From contig JBQTJW010000016.1 of NCBI GenBank assembly GCA_052386745.1, forward strand, positions 151,469 through 215,468: 64,000 nt of DNA. The letters are read 5' to 3'. The position numbers were made by a program, and so were the translations under genes. Origin of the DNA: Panacagrimonas sp052386745 (GTDB lineage: Bacteria > Pseudomonadota > Gammaproteobacteria > Nevskiales > Nevskiaceae). The notes under the pieces are model-generated. The model did not search any database. It worked only from the letters and a program-made list of their open reading frames with translations, and was not told where the DNA came from. Positions 1 to 10,197 of the stretch are shown here, piece after piece (positions within the stretch are counted from its first letter, which is position 1; each line of letters starts with the position of its first letter).

Positions 1-1
1 C

Positions 2-1507
2 CTGGCGCTGGACTATTCCAAGCAGCGCGTGGACGAAGCCGCCCTGGCCGCCCTCCTGAAACTGCTGGAGGTGCGCGACCTGGACGGCTGGCGTCGCCGC
101 CTGTTCGCAGGCGAGCCCATCAACCACACCGAGCAGCGCGCCGTCATGCACATGGCGCTGCGCGCGCCGCGCAACCTGCCGATGCAGGCGGACGGCCACG
201 AAGTTTCAGGTGATGTGCACGCGGTGCTCGATCGCATGGAAGATTTCTGCACCCGCGTGCGCAACGGCGGCTGGCGCGGGGCGAAGGGCGATGCCATCAC
301 CGACGTCGTCAACATCGGCATCGGAGGTTCCGACGCCGGCCCGCGCATGGTGTGCGAGGCGCTCACCGCGACCGCCAGCGGCGGCCCGCGCGCGCATTTC
401 GTGGCCAACGTGGACGCATCCCAGCTCGCCGCCGTGCTGGGCGCGCTGGACCCCGCGCGCACCCTGTTCGTCGTGACCTCCAAGACCTTCGCCACGCAGG
501 AGACCATGGCCAACGCCGGCAACGCGCGACGCTGGCTGGTGGACGCGCTGGGCGCGGAAGCGGTGGAGCATCACTTTGTCGCGGTTTCGACCAACGAGCG
601 CGCGGTCACAGAGTTCGGCATTGCCGCCACCAACATGTTCGGATTCTGGGACTGGGTGGGCGGCCGTTACTCGGTGTGGTCGGCGGTGGGCCTGTCGGCG
701 ATGCTGCACCTGGGACCGGCGCCCTTCCGCGCCCTTCTGGCCGGCGCGCACGCCATGGACGTGCATTTTCGCGACGCGCCGTTCGATCAGAACCTGCCGG
801 CGCTCATGGCGCTGCTGGCGGTCTGGAACGCGCAGGCGCTGGGCTTCCCCAGCCAGGTCATCAGCCCCTACAGCCAGCGGCTGGCCTCGTTCCTGGGCTG
901 GTTGCAGCAGCTGGAGATGGAATCCAACGGCAAGGGCGTGATGCTCGACGGCACGCCGCTGGCCAGCGCCACGCCGGCGATGTGGGGCGACGTGGGCACC
1001 AACAGCCAGCACGCCTTTTTCCAGATGCTGCACCAGGGCCCGGCCGTGCACCCGGTGGATTTCATCCTGCCGGTCAGGCCCGACCACACCTACGCCGATC
1101 AGCATCGCCTGCTGGTGGCCAACGTGTTGGCGCAGGCCGCGGCGCTCATGCGCGGCAAGACCGGGGACGAGGTGCGTGCGGAACTCAAAACGCGCGGCAT
1201 GGACGCGGCAGCGGTCGAAGCGGCCGTGCCGCATCGGACCTTCAGCGGCAATCGACCCAGCAGCCTGCTGCTGATGCCGCGGCTCGACGCCTTTCACCTG
1301 GGCGCGCTGATGGCGCTGTACGAGCACCGCGCGTTCGTCATGTCGGTGCTGTTCGGCATCAACGCGTTCGACCAGTGGGGCGTGGAACTGGGCAAGCAGC
1401 TCGCGGTGAAGCTGCTTCAGCCCGGCGCGGAGGACGACCCGTCGATCGACCCCTCCACCCGCTCGCACCTGCACCTGCTGGCCCAGGAGCCTGGGCGTAG
1501 CCTTTGA
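2..1507 (+). CDS. pgi: glucose-6-phosphate isomerase (5' end outside window)
   Basis: Interconverts glucose-6-phosphate and fructose-6-phosphate in the cytoplasm (glycolysis/gluconeogenesis). The frame is open from base 2 and already reads the family's N-terminal DYSKQR, so the true start lies upstream and only the first residues are missing. Visible family features are GIGGSDAGP (phosphate loop), the first PGI signature around GGRYSVWSAVG, the catalytic-Glu segment LEMESNGKG, and the second signature FDQWGVELGKQLA near the C-terminus. The end (DPSTRSHLHLLAQ) matches the normal end of the family, so the gene appears complete at its 3' side. An IS110 remnant begins about 45 bases after the stop codon. 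Identity is seen directly from the motifs and is secure. Confidence 0.96.
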   Translation: MALDYSKQRVDEAALAALLKLLEVRDLDGWRRRLFAGEPINHTEQRAVMHMALRAPRNLPMQADGHEVSGDVHAVLDRMEDFCTRVRNGGWRGAKGDAITDVVNIGIGGSDAGPRMVCEALTATASGGPRAHFVANVDASQLAAVLGALDPARTLFVVTSKTFATQETMANAGNARRWLVDALGAEAVEHHFVAVSTNERAVTEFGIAATNMFGFWDWVGGRYSVWSAVGLSAMLHLGPAPFRALLAGAHAMDVHFRDAPFDQNLPALMALLAVWNAQALGFPSQVISPYSQRLASFLGWLQQLEMESNGKGVMLDGTPLASATPAMWGDVGTNSQHAFFQMLHQGPAVHPVDFILPVRPDHTYADQHRLLVANVLAQAAALMRGKTGDEVRAELKTRGMDAAAVEAAVPHRTFSGNRPSSLLLMPRLDAFHLGALMALYEHRAFVMSVLFGINAFDQWGVELGKQLAVKLLQPGAEDDPSIDPSTRSHLHLLAQEPGRSL

Positions 1508-1550
1508 AAACGAAAAGCGAATCCACCTCGAGCTTCTTCGTGAGAAGCCC

Positions 1551-1780
1551 ACCCTTGCGGCTCAGGTAGCGCTGCAAGCCATACCCGCATGCCCCGCTTC
1601 GTAGACGAATTCGACCCGAGAAGCCGTGCTCTGCATCCGTGTACACAGTCGATCGATATCGCCGTCGCGAATCCCGACATGGCCCAGGCTCAATACCTCG
1701 CCAAAGCCCACCGAATACGCCGCCACGATCGTCTCTTTGTGGACATTCAGACCCACAACGGCAGTGCTATCTTTTGCCAT
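1551..1780 (-). pseudogene. IS110-family transposase remnant, frameshifted and truncated
   Basis: Reading leftwards from an ATG at 1780, the peptide begins MAKDSTAVVGLNVHKETI and continues to FVYEAG, the N-terminal DEDD-type RuvC-like start of IS110/IS1111 transposases. After FVYEAG the frame changes. The expected continuation CGYGLQRYLSRKG is present in another frame, consistent with loss of one C at about 1586-1590 in a GGGC(C)ATGCGGG context. Homology then stops near 1551, so the DEDD core is incomplete and the C-terminal Ser-rich domain is absent. The family's usual first catalytic Asp (LDVHKE) reads Asn (LNVHKE) here. It is a dead fragment lodged just behind pgi. I saw no terminal repeats. 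Confidence 0.8.
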
Positions 1781-1930
1781 GCTGACCTCCGCGCAAGGAA
1801 ACCGATCCATGAGCGCAGTCTTATCTCGCTCCTGCGGCTCTGGCTCCACGCTAACCCGCGCTACGGCCTCCGCGGGGGTCAGCGCCTCAATAGGCGGAAG
1901 TGATACTGTCTAGCCTTCACAGGGAGAATA

Positions 1931-2611
1931 GTGGTGGACGACAAAACACTTATTGAGCTGCAAATCAAGGTCGCAGAAACCGAGGCGAGGTCGAAGACCG
2001 ATCGGCAATGGTTCCTAATAGTGGGGGCATTGATCTTATCCTTTCTAGGATTCACGAATTTCGTCTCAATGCCAGGTGAGGCACAACAGCAGGTGAAGAA
2101 GCAGATGCCGGAGCATGCAAAGATGGCATTAGATCAGTGGATGGCAACGAACGAGCCGAAGCTTACGGTGGGCGAGTTGAATGTTCGTGCAGCTCGCATT
2201 ACCGATCTGGAGCGACAAGCCAAAGCCGTTCTCGGGGAATTGTCCAATCTACGAAGTGGGGTTGCTAACCCTTGGGTCGAAGCGACACTGCAGAACGGGT
2301 GGGAGCCCTATGGTGAACCCTATGCCAAAGCTTCCTTTCAGAAGGATGTCCTGGGGTATGTTCATCTTCGTGGAGTAGTAAAGGCCAGCCCAAGTACAGG
2401 GAGGGCGGTCGTCTTAACCCTCCCTGAGGGATACCGTCCAGAGGTACAGCAGGAAATGGGGGTTGCATGTGAGGGACAAATCCCTTGCGAAGTCGTGCTA
2501 GAAAAAGATGGAAAGGTTTGGTTCGAAACCTCAAATCACCAATGGGTCAGTCTCGATGGCATAGAGTTTCGCAGCGTCGACGTAATAAAGGCCGGGTCAG
2601 GTGAAGGCTGA
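1931..2611 (+). CDS. membrane-anchored protein with phage-tail-like C-terminal domain
   Basis: 226 aa. A charged N-terminus is followed by one membrane segment (about residues 27-47, WFLIVGALILSFLGF), a helical, probably coiled-coil linker (about 50-115), and a beta-rich C-terminal domain. That domain (NGWEPYGEPYAKASF, VHLRGVV, LPEGYRP, SLDGIEFR) resembles the tip or collar domains that end many phage tail-fibre proteins. Start: GTG GTG, with AGGGAG a few bases upstream; the first GTG is taken and the second is possible. Base composition is more AT-rich than pgi or queG, and the gene lies beside an IS remnant, which suggests recent acquisition. No other phage genes are nearby. Function unknown; the domain resemblance is from memory of the family pattern. 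Confidence 0.6.
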   Translation: MVDDKTLIELQIKVAETEARSKTDRQWFLIVGALILSFLGFTNFVSMPGEAQQQVKKQMPEHAKMALDQWMATNEPKLTVGELNVRAARITDLERQAKAVLGELSNLRSGVANPWVEATLQNGWEPYGEPYAKASFQKDVLGYVHLRGVVKASPSTGRAVVLTLPEGYRPEVQQEMGVACEGQIPCEVVLEKDGKVWFETSNHQWVSLDGIEFRSVDVIKAGSGEG

Positions 2612-2617
2612 TCGGAT

Positions 2618-2645
2618 AAGGGCTGGCTGCTAGTCAGCCCTTCTC
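2618..2645 (+). terminator. probable Rho-independent terminator after the tail-domain gene
   Basis: Perfect 8-bp stem AAGGGCTG / CAGCCCTT (2618-2625 with 2635-2642) with a 9-base loop, followed by TTCTC. It lies 7 bases after the stop codon of the upstream gene. The U-tract is short, so termination strength is uncertain. Confidence 0.5.
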
Positions 2646-2702
2646 ACGCCACCCGGCATGCAGGTCCGCATCGGGCGGTTCAGGACACGGGCGCACGCGA
2701 GG

Positions 2703-2858
2703 TCAGACGAAGCCTTGCGCCTTCATCCACAAATCGCGAAAGCTGATCTGGGCTGTTGGCGCTGCATCGGACTGAACCTGTGCGTTTAAACGCAAGCGGC
2801 CGAGGCTTCGCCCTTCCGGCCAGATCCTTGGCTCCGTTTCATTGAACAGAACCACCAT
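2703..2858 (-). CDS. possible 51-aa ORF, unassigned
   Basis: Downstream of queG on the same strand and in the same frame, an ATG at 2858 opens 51 codons (MVVLFNETEPRIWPEG ... FRDLWMKAQGFV). The composition looks protein-like (mixed hydrophobic and charged residues, Trp, Phe), but I recognise no family and see no clear ribosome binding site. The frame stays open back to the queG stop codon, so this could be the decayed tail of a longer gene. Apart from this and the hairpin at 2618, I see nothing in 2646-2915. Confidence 0.25.
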   Translation of the reverse strand: MVVLFNETEPRIWPEGRSLGRLRLNAQVQSDAAPTAQISFRDLWMKAQGFV

Positions 2859-2915
2859 TCGCCGCGCCGCATCGAAAGATCGGTCTCGAATGGCCTGGTC
2901 TCGCCTGTGAGGTTC

Positions 2916-4028
<1,113 letters not shown>

Positions 4029-4147
4029 GAAGGTGCGAAGAACTTCGGGACGCGCCCTAATCGTCGCGTCGGATGGGCCAAGGCGAGCAGCCTCGACGTT
4101 CGCGACGAGGCGGGACCGCGATCCCCGAAGGGCTTGCAGCGGGCCTC

Positions 4148-5656
4148 TCAGTGCTCGCCTGAAAACTCCATCACGCCATCATCGACGGCGCCGAACTTTA
4201 GCGCGAGCAGGTCGCGCGCGTAGTTCTGATGCAGCCTCCACGGGACTTTCGACCCCTGCTTGGGAAAGCGATCGAGCGCGCGCTGGATGTAGCCGGACGA
4301 AAAATCGATGAACGGCCTTTCACCGATACCCGGGTCGCGGTTGTTGGGCACGCATTGCCGGAATCCTTTCGCATCCATGAAATTTAGCAGGCGGCAGACG
4401 TACTCGCTGGTGAGGTCCGCCTTGAGCGTCCACGAGGCATTGGTGTAGCCCAGCGTGATGGCCAGATTGGGCACGCCGCCGATCATCATGCCCTTGTAGC
4501 TCATGGTCTTGGCCAGTTCGACGCGGTGTCCGTCGACCGTCACCTGCATGCCCCCCAGCGCTTCCAGCTCGAGCCCGGTGGCCGTGACGACAAGATCGGC
4601 CTGCAATTCTTCACCGGACTGCAAGCGGATGCCGGTTTCGGTGAAGGTGTCGATATGCCCGGTGACCACCGACGCGCGGCCCTTGCGCAGGGCTTTGAAC
4701 AGGTCCCCGTCCGGAACCAGGCACAGGCGCTGGTCCCAGGGGTTGTAGGACGGCTTGAAGTGCCTGTCGATGTCGTAATCGGGGCCCAGCCGCTTGCGCA
4801 ATTCCTTGCGGATCATCGCCTTGATCCATTCGGGCCGGCGCCGGCTGAGTTGAAAGATCAGCATGGCGATGAACACGTTCTTCCAGCGCACGATTCCGTA
4901 GGCGAGCCGGGCTGGCAACACGCGACGCAGGGCATTGGCGATGTCGTCTTCGGCAGGCAAGGACACGACATAGCTCGGCGAGCGCTGCAGCATGGTGACG
5001 TGCGCCGCCCGCTCCGACATGGCCGGCACCAGCGTCACGGCCGTGGCGCCGCTGCCGATGACCACGACGCGCTGTCCGCTGTAATCGATATCCTCCGTCC
5101 ACTTCTGCGGATGAACGACGCGGCCCCGGAACCGTTCGATGCCGGGGAAATTGGGTGTGTAACCTGCCGAATAGCGGTAGTAGCCGCTGCATACGAACAG
5201 GAAGTGGCAGCTGTAGTACGCCGCTTCGCCCGAAGGTCCGGACTGGACCTCGACCGTCCACATCGCTTTGGCCGTTGACCATTCGGATTTGACGACGCGC
5301 TGCCGGAACCGGATGTGGCGATCGATCCCGGCCTCCTGCGCCGTGCGCCGCACGTAGCGGAGGATGGACGGACCGTCGGCAATGGCCTTGGCCTCTTCCC
5401 AGGGCCGGAACGAATACCCGAGCGTGTACATGTCGGAATCCGAGCGGATGCCCGGGTAGCGGAACAGGTCCCAGGTGCCGCCGATGGCCTCGCGCGCTTC
5501 CAGGATCGCGTAGGTCTTTCCGGGACAGCGAGTCTGGAGATGGTGGGCCGCGCCAATGCCGGAAAGGCCGGCGCCCACGATCAGCACATCGAAGTGTTCA
5601 GGCGTCCAGGCGGATCTGCCTGGTTCGTGCTGCGCATTGTTCACGCTCGGCTCCAT
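4148..5656 (-). CDS. flavin-containing (Baeyer-Villiger-type) monooxygenase
   Basis: 502-aa FAD/NADPH-dependent monooxygenase. Residues 24-33 carry the FAD Rossmann motif (IVGAGLSGIG). The BVMO fingerprint FxGxxxHxxxW is complete at 176-186 (FRGRVVHPQKW). The NADPH Rossmann motif IGSGATA follows at about 200-206, and the late TATG motif is also present. The substrate cannot be read from sequence; the family oxidises ketones, or heteroatoms in related enzymes. The reading frame extends upstream, but the ATG at 5656 (MEPSVNNAQHE) is preceded by TGGAG at good spacing and gives the expected length. It is transcribed divergently from the thioredoxin-fold isomerase at 5806, with about 150 bases between them for both promoters, so the two may be co-regulated. 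Confidence 0.88.
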   Translation of the reverse strand: MEPSVNNAQHEPGRSAWTPEHFDVLIVGAGLSGIGAAHHLQTRCPGKTYAILEAREAIGGTWDLFRYPGIRSDSDMYTLGYSFRPWEEAKAIADGPSILRYVRRTAQEAGIDRHIRFRQRVVKSEWSTAKAMWTVEVQSGPSGEAAYYSCHFLFVCSGYYRYSAGYTPNFPGIERFRGRVVHPQKWTEDIDYSGQRVVVIGSGATAVTLVPAMSERAAHVTMLQRSPSYVVSLPAEDDIANALRRVLPARLAYGIVRWKNVFIAMLIFQLSRRRPEWIKAMIRKELRKRLGPDYDIDRHFKPSYNPWDQRLCLVPDGDLFKALRKGRASVVTGHIDTFTETGIRLQSGEELQADLVVTATGLELEALGGMQVTVDGHRVELAKTMSYKGMMIGGVPNLAITLGYTNASWTLKADLTSEYVCRLLNFMDAKGFRQCVPNNRDPGIGERPFIDFSSGYIQRALDRFPKQGSKVPWRLHQNYARDLLALKFGAVDDGVMEFSGEH

Positions 5657-5805
5657 GGCATACGCTCCAGCCGCAGCGGCTTGCGGCCGCAAAATCATGA
5701 CGACGCGAGCGCAGGTATGGATTGGCTGTTGCGCCGCAACCGCCGGCGACAGCGCGACCACCAAGGCGGCCCGGATCACACCACCGGAAAACCACGAGGA
5801 GACCC

Positions 5806-6408
5806 ATGATTGATTTCTACTTCGACATTTCCAGCCCCTGGACCTACCTTGCGTTCCACAACATCCAGCCGCTGGCTGCGGAATTGAACGTGCCCATCCG
5901 CTGGAAACCTTTCCTGGTGGGGGGCGTGTTCAACACCATCAATCCCACCGTTTACGCCTCGCGCTCGAACCCGGTCCCCGCCAAGCAGCACTACCTTGCC
6001 AAGGACGTCGGCGACTGGGCGCGCCACTGCGGGCTCCGCATCCGGTTTCCGCCGAGCGTTTTCCCGGTCAACAGCGTCAAGGCGATGCGCGCCTGCGTCT
6101 GGCTGGAACCGAAGGGCACGCTGCCGGCGTTCGCGAGGGCGGCGTTCGAGGCGTACTGGTCGGAGGATCGGGACATTTCCCGGGACGAGGTCCTGCGCTC
6201 GGTCTGTGCCCGCGCCGGGATCGATGCGGAAGCGCTGCTGCAAGGCATCGCGCAGCCCGCGGTCAAGGATCAACTCCGCGAAAACACCGAGGAACTGATC
6301 CGCCGCGGCGGTTTCGGGTCGCCCACGATGTTTGTCAACGGTGATGACATGTACTTCGGGAACGATCGCCTGCCACTGGTACGGGAGGCCTTGATCCGGG
6401 GACGCTGA
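5806..6408 (+). CDS. 2-hydroxychromene-2-carboxylate isomerase/DsbA-like protein
   Basis: 200-aa protein of the thioredoxin-fold HCCA-isomerase/kappa-GST group. It starts MIDFYFDISSPWTYLA, where the usual catalytic Ser sits in SSPWTY in place of the CxxC of DsbA, and ends with GGFGSPTMFVNGDDMYFGNDRL, the conserved cis-Pro and substrate-loop region. Members use glutathione to isomerise chromene carboxylates in naphthalene catabolism, but many are of unknown substrate. A GAGGAG ribosome site lies 6 bases before the ATG. It is divergent from the BVMO-like gene, so a joint catabolic role is plausible but unproven. Confidence 0.85.
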   Translation: MIDFYFDISSPWTYLAFHNIQPLAAELNVPIRWKPFLVGGVFNTINPTVYASRSNPVPAKQHYLAKDVGDWARHCGLRIRFPPSVFPVNSVKAMRACVWLEPKGTLPAFARAAFEAYWSEDRDISRDEVLRSVCARAGIDAEALLQGIAQPAVKDQLRENTEELIRRGGFGSPTMFVNGDDMYFGNDRLPLVREALIRGR

Positions 6409-6447
6409 TCCCGCTCCGGATGGGCCGCCGCCGGTACGGCAACCCGA

Positions 6448-6945
6448 TCACGAAACCGCTGCGGGAAGGATCGTCCGCTCGATCAACACCACGGCGTGGG
6501 CCGCGATGCCTTCCTTGCGCCCGATGTGCCCCATCTCCTCGTTGGTCGTGGCCTTGACATTCACCGCGTCGATGCCAACGCCAAGGTCGGCGGCAAGGCG
6601 CTCGCGCATGGTAGCGGTGTGGGGCGACACGCGCGGCACCTGCGCGATGAGGGTGAGGTCGGCGTTGACCGGCTGGTAGCCGGCCGCGCGCAGGCGGCGC
6701 ATCACCTCGCGCAGCAGCTCGCGGCTGTCGATGCCCTTGAACTGCGCATCGGTATCCGGGAACAGCTTGCCGATGTCGCCGAGCGCGCAGGCGCCGAGCA
6801 GCGCGTCGCACAGGGCGTGGATCAGCACGTCGCCGTCGGAGTGCGCAATCAGGCGGTAGCTGCAGGCGATGAGCACGCCGCCCAGGGTCACGCCCTCCCC
6901 CGCTTCCAGCCGGTGCGCGTCGAACCCGTGGCCGATGCGGATCAT
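6448..6945 (-). CDS. ispF: 2-C-methyl-D-erythritol 2,4-cyclodiphosphate synthase
   Basis: Fifth enzyme of the MEP isoprenoid pathway; converts CDP-ME 2-phosphate to MEcPP and CMP. The 165-aa protein (normal family length) has the zinc-binding residues D9-x-H11 (GFDAHR) and H43 (DVLIHALCDALLGA), and the signature SDGDVLIHALCDALLG. The C-terminal TTNEEMGHIGRKEGIAAHA matches the CDP-binding region. It lies 40 bases downstream of ispD at the distal end of the pyrG-kdsA-eno-ftsB-ispD-ispF cluster. Confidence 0.97.
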   Translation of the reverse strand: MIRIGHGFDAHRLEAGEGVTLGGVLIACSYRLIAHSDGDVLIHALCDALLGACALGDIGKLFPDTDAQFKGIDSRELLREVMRRLRAAGYQPVNADLTLIAQVPRVSPHTATMRERLAADLGVGIDAVNVKATTNEEMGHIGRKEGIAAHAVVLIERTILPAAVS

Positions 6946-6985
6946 GCCTCGCGACCGGTCGTCACCGCTCCAACGCGCCGGTGAT

Positions 6986-7699
6986 TCACGGCTGGCTTTC
7001 CGCGTGGTGCAGCCAGAATTCGGCCAGCAGCAGATCTTCCGGGTAGGTCACCTTGAGATTGCTCTCGCGGCCGCGCACGAGCCTGGGCTTGTAGCCGGAG
7101 CGCTCCATGGCGCTGGCCTCGTCGGTGACGTCCAGATTGCGTTCCTCGCAGTCGTGCAGCGCCTGGCGCAGCAGGTCCAGGCGGAACAGCTGCGGCGTCT
7201 GCGCGCGCCAGATCAGCGACCGGTCCAGCGTGGCGGCCACCTTGCCCTTCTTGCCCTTCTTGAGCGTGTCGGTCACCGGGATGGCGAGCAGGCCGCCGTG
7301 CTCGTCGTCGGCCTCGTCGCGCAGGCGATCGAGATCCGACCAGTCCAGACAGGGGCGCGCGGCGTCGTGCACCAGCACGTACACCTCGTCAAACGCGCGG
7401 CTGCGCTCGGCCACCGCTTCGAGCCCGGCCAGCACCGACTCGGCCCGCGCCGAGCCGCCGGTGGTGAGCACGATCTTGGGATGGCGCGACACGGCCAGGC
7501 GCGGGTAATCCTGGTCGGACTTGGCCAGCACCAGCACCACGCCGTCGATCCAGCCGGTATCCAGGAACGGCGCGACGCTCCATTCCAGCAGAGCCTGCCC
7601 GCGCAGGTTCAGATACTGCTTGGGCTTGTTGGTGCCCATGCGCGAACCACCGCCGGCGGCGGGGATCACGGCCCAATAGCGCGGCGTCTTGCTGTTCAT
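6986..7699 (-). CDS. ispD: 2-C-methyl-D-erythritol 4-phosphate cytidylyltransferase
   Basis: Third step of the MEP pathway: MEP + CTP gives CDP-ME + PPi. The nucleotide-binding start IPAAGGGSRMGTNKPKQYL (about residues 12-30) contains the conserved Arg and Lys residues. The family signature VLVHDAARPCL and the late KVTYPEDLLLAE are also present. 237 aa, full length. Placed between ftsB (47 bases upstream) and ispF, as in many gammaproteobacteria, where the ftsB-ispD-ispF block is one transcription unit. pyrG in the same cluster supplies the CTP it uses. Confidence 0.97.
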   Translation of the reverse strand: MNSKTPRYWAVIPAAGGGSRMGTNKPKQYLNLRGQALLEWSVAPFLDTGWIDGVVLVLAKSDQDYPRLAVSRHPKIVLTTGGSARAESVLAGLEAVAERSRAFDEVYVLVHDAARPCLDWSDLDRLRDEADDEHGGLLAIPVTDTLKKGKKGKVAATLDRSLIWRAQTPQLFRLDLLRQALHDCEERNLDVTDEASAMERSGYKPRLVRGRESNLKVTYPEDLLLAEFWLHHAESQP

Positions 7700-7745
7700 G
7701 CAAACGCGCCGCGGATCATGCGGCCGCCGCCCACCCTATGTGTCT

Positions 7746-8021
7746 TCACTGGGTGACGAGGAAGAATGTTTCGCCCGGCTTGATCATTCCCAGCGAGCTG
7801 CGGGCGCGCGCCTCGATGGCCGCTTGCCCGGACTTGAGATCCTTGACCTCGGCGTCCAGCTCGGAATTGCGCACGGTCAGGCGCTGGTTTTCCGTGTGCG
7901 CTGCCTCCATCACCTGCTGCAACCTTTGCTGGCTGGCCAGGCCGTCGTCCGACACCCACAGCCGCCACTGCAAGCCCACCAGCATGAGGGCCAGCAGTGC
8001 GGTGATGGCGTGCTTGGGCAT
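7746..8021 (-). CDS. ftsB: cell division protein FtsB
   Basis: 91-aa bitopic inner-membrane protein of the FtsQLB divisome subcomplex. A short cytoplasmic start is followed by one membrane helix (about residues 4-18), a periplasmic coiled coil (about 25-60, many Gln/Glu heptads) and the typical ending ARSSLGMIKPGETFFLV. Length and position directly after eno and before ispD are as expected. Confidence 0.93.
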   Translation of the reverse strand: MPKHAITALLALMLVGLQWRLWVSDDGLASQQRLQQVMEAAHTENQRLTVRNSELDAEVKDLKSGQAAIEARARSSLGMIKPGETFFLVTQ

Positions 8022-8042
8022 GGGACGAGGGCCTCGCTGTGC

Positions 8043-9341
<1,299 letters not shown>

Positions 9342-9349
9342 GGTTCCTG

Positions 9350-10186
9350 TCAGTTGGCGAGTTGTTTTTCGAGCAGTGTGGACCGCTTCACGACGCGGTC
9401 AAGTTCCACCAGGGTTTCCAGCAGCGGGCCCATCAGCCTGAGCGGCAGCGAGTTGGGGCCGTCGCACAGCGCCTCGTCCGGGCGCGGGTGCGTTTCCATG
9501 AAGATGCCGGACACCCCGGCGCCAATGGCCGAGCGCGCCAGCACCGGGATCATTTCGCGCATGCCGCCGGAGGCGGTGCCCTGCCCGCCCGGCAACTGCA
9601 CCGTGTGCGTGGCATCGAACACCACCGGCGCGAACCTGCGCATGATGGCCAGGCCGCGCATGTCGGCCACGAGGTTGTTGTAGCCGAAGGTGAAGCCGCG
9701 CTCGCACAGCATGAACTGGTGCGGGGCGACGGCCGTCATCTTGTCGATGACGTTGCCCATCTCCCAGGGGCTCATGAACTGGCCTTTCTTGACGTTGATG
9801 GGGCGGCCGGTGCGCGCCACGTTCTGCATGAAGTTGGTCTGCCGGCACAGGAAGGCCGGGGTCTGGATGACATCGATCACCGCGGCGACCTCATCCAGCG
9901 GCGTGTCCTCGTGCACGTCGGTGAGCACCGGGACGCGAATCTGCTTCTTCACGTTCTCCATGATCTTCAGGCCCCCCGCGATGCCGGGCCCGCGATAGCT
10001 CTTGTGGGAAGTGCGGTTGGCCTTGTCGAAGCTGCCCTTGAACACGTACAGGATGCCGAGCCGGTCGGTGAGGGCCTTGATGTGGCCGGCCACCTCGATG
10101 GCCAGTTCCTGCGACTCCAGCGTGTCCGGTCCCGCGATCAGGAAAAACGGATGGTCGACGCCAATTTCCTTGCCCAGCAGGTTCAT
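9350..10186 (-). CDS. kdsA: 3-deoxy-8-phosphooctulonate synthase
   Basis: Condenses PEP and arabinose-5-phosphate to KDO-8-phosphate for the inner core of lipopolysaccharide. 278 aa. Motifs: AGPDTLES near the N-terminus, KGSFDKANRTS (PEP/A5P binding), LTDVHED, and the C-terminal METHPRPDEALCDGPNS. The reading frame stays open far upstream through the antisense of pyrG, but the ATG at 10186 (MNLLGKEIGVDHPFF) gives the normal family start and lies 11 bases after the pyrG stop. The C-terminal Cys/His-containing METHP and LCDGPNS pattern fits the family; metal class was not judged. Confidence 0.97.
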   Translation of the reverse strand: MNLLGKEIGVDHPFFLIAGPDTLESQELAIEVAGHIKALTDRLGILYVFKGSFDKANRTSHKSYRGPGIAGGLKIMENVKKQIRVPVLTDVHEDTPLDEVAAVIDVIQTPAFLCRQTNFMQNVARTGRPINVKKGQFMSPWEMGNVIDKMTAVAPHQFMLCERGFTFGYNNLVADMRGLAIMRRFAPVVFDATHTVQLPGGQGTASGGMREMIPVLARSAIGAGVSGIFMETHPRPDEALCDGPNSLPLRLMGPLLETLVELDRVVKRSTLLEKQLAN

Positions 10187-10197
10187 GGTCGGTCTGG

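Noticed and set aside
206..1552. Long open frame on the minus strand opposite pgi
   Set aside because: Composition is Arg/His/Gly/Ala-rich with no motif, typical of antisense frames in GC-rich genes; pgi on the other strand is certain.
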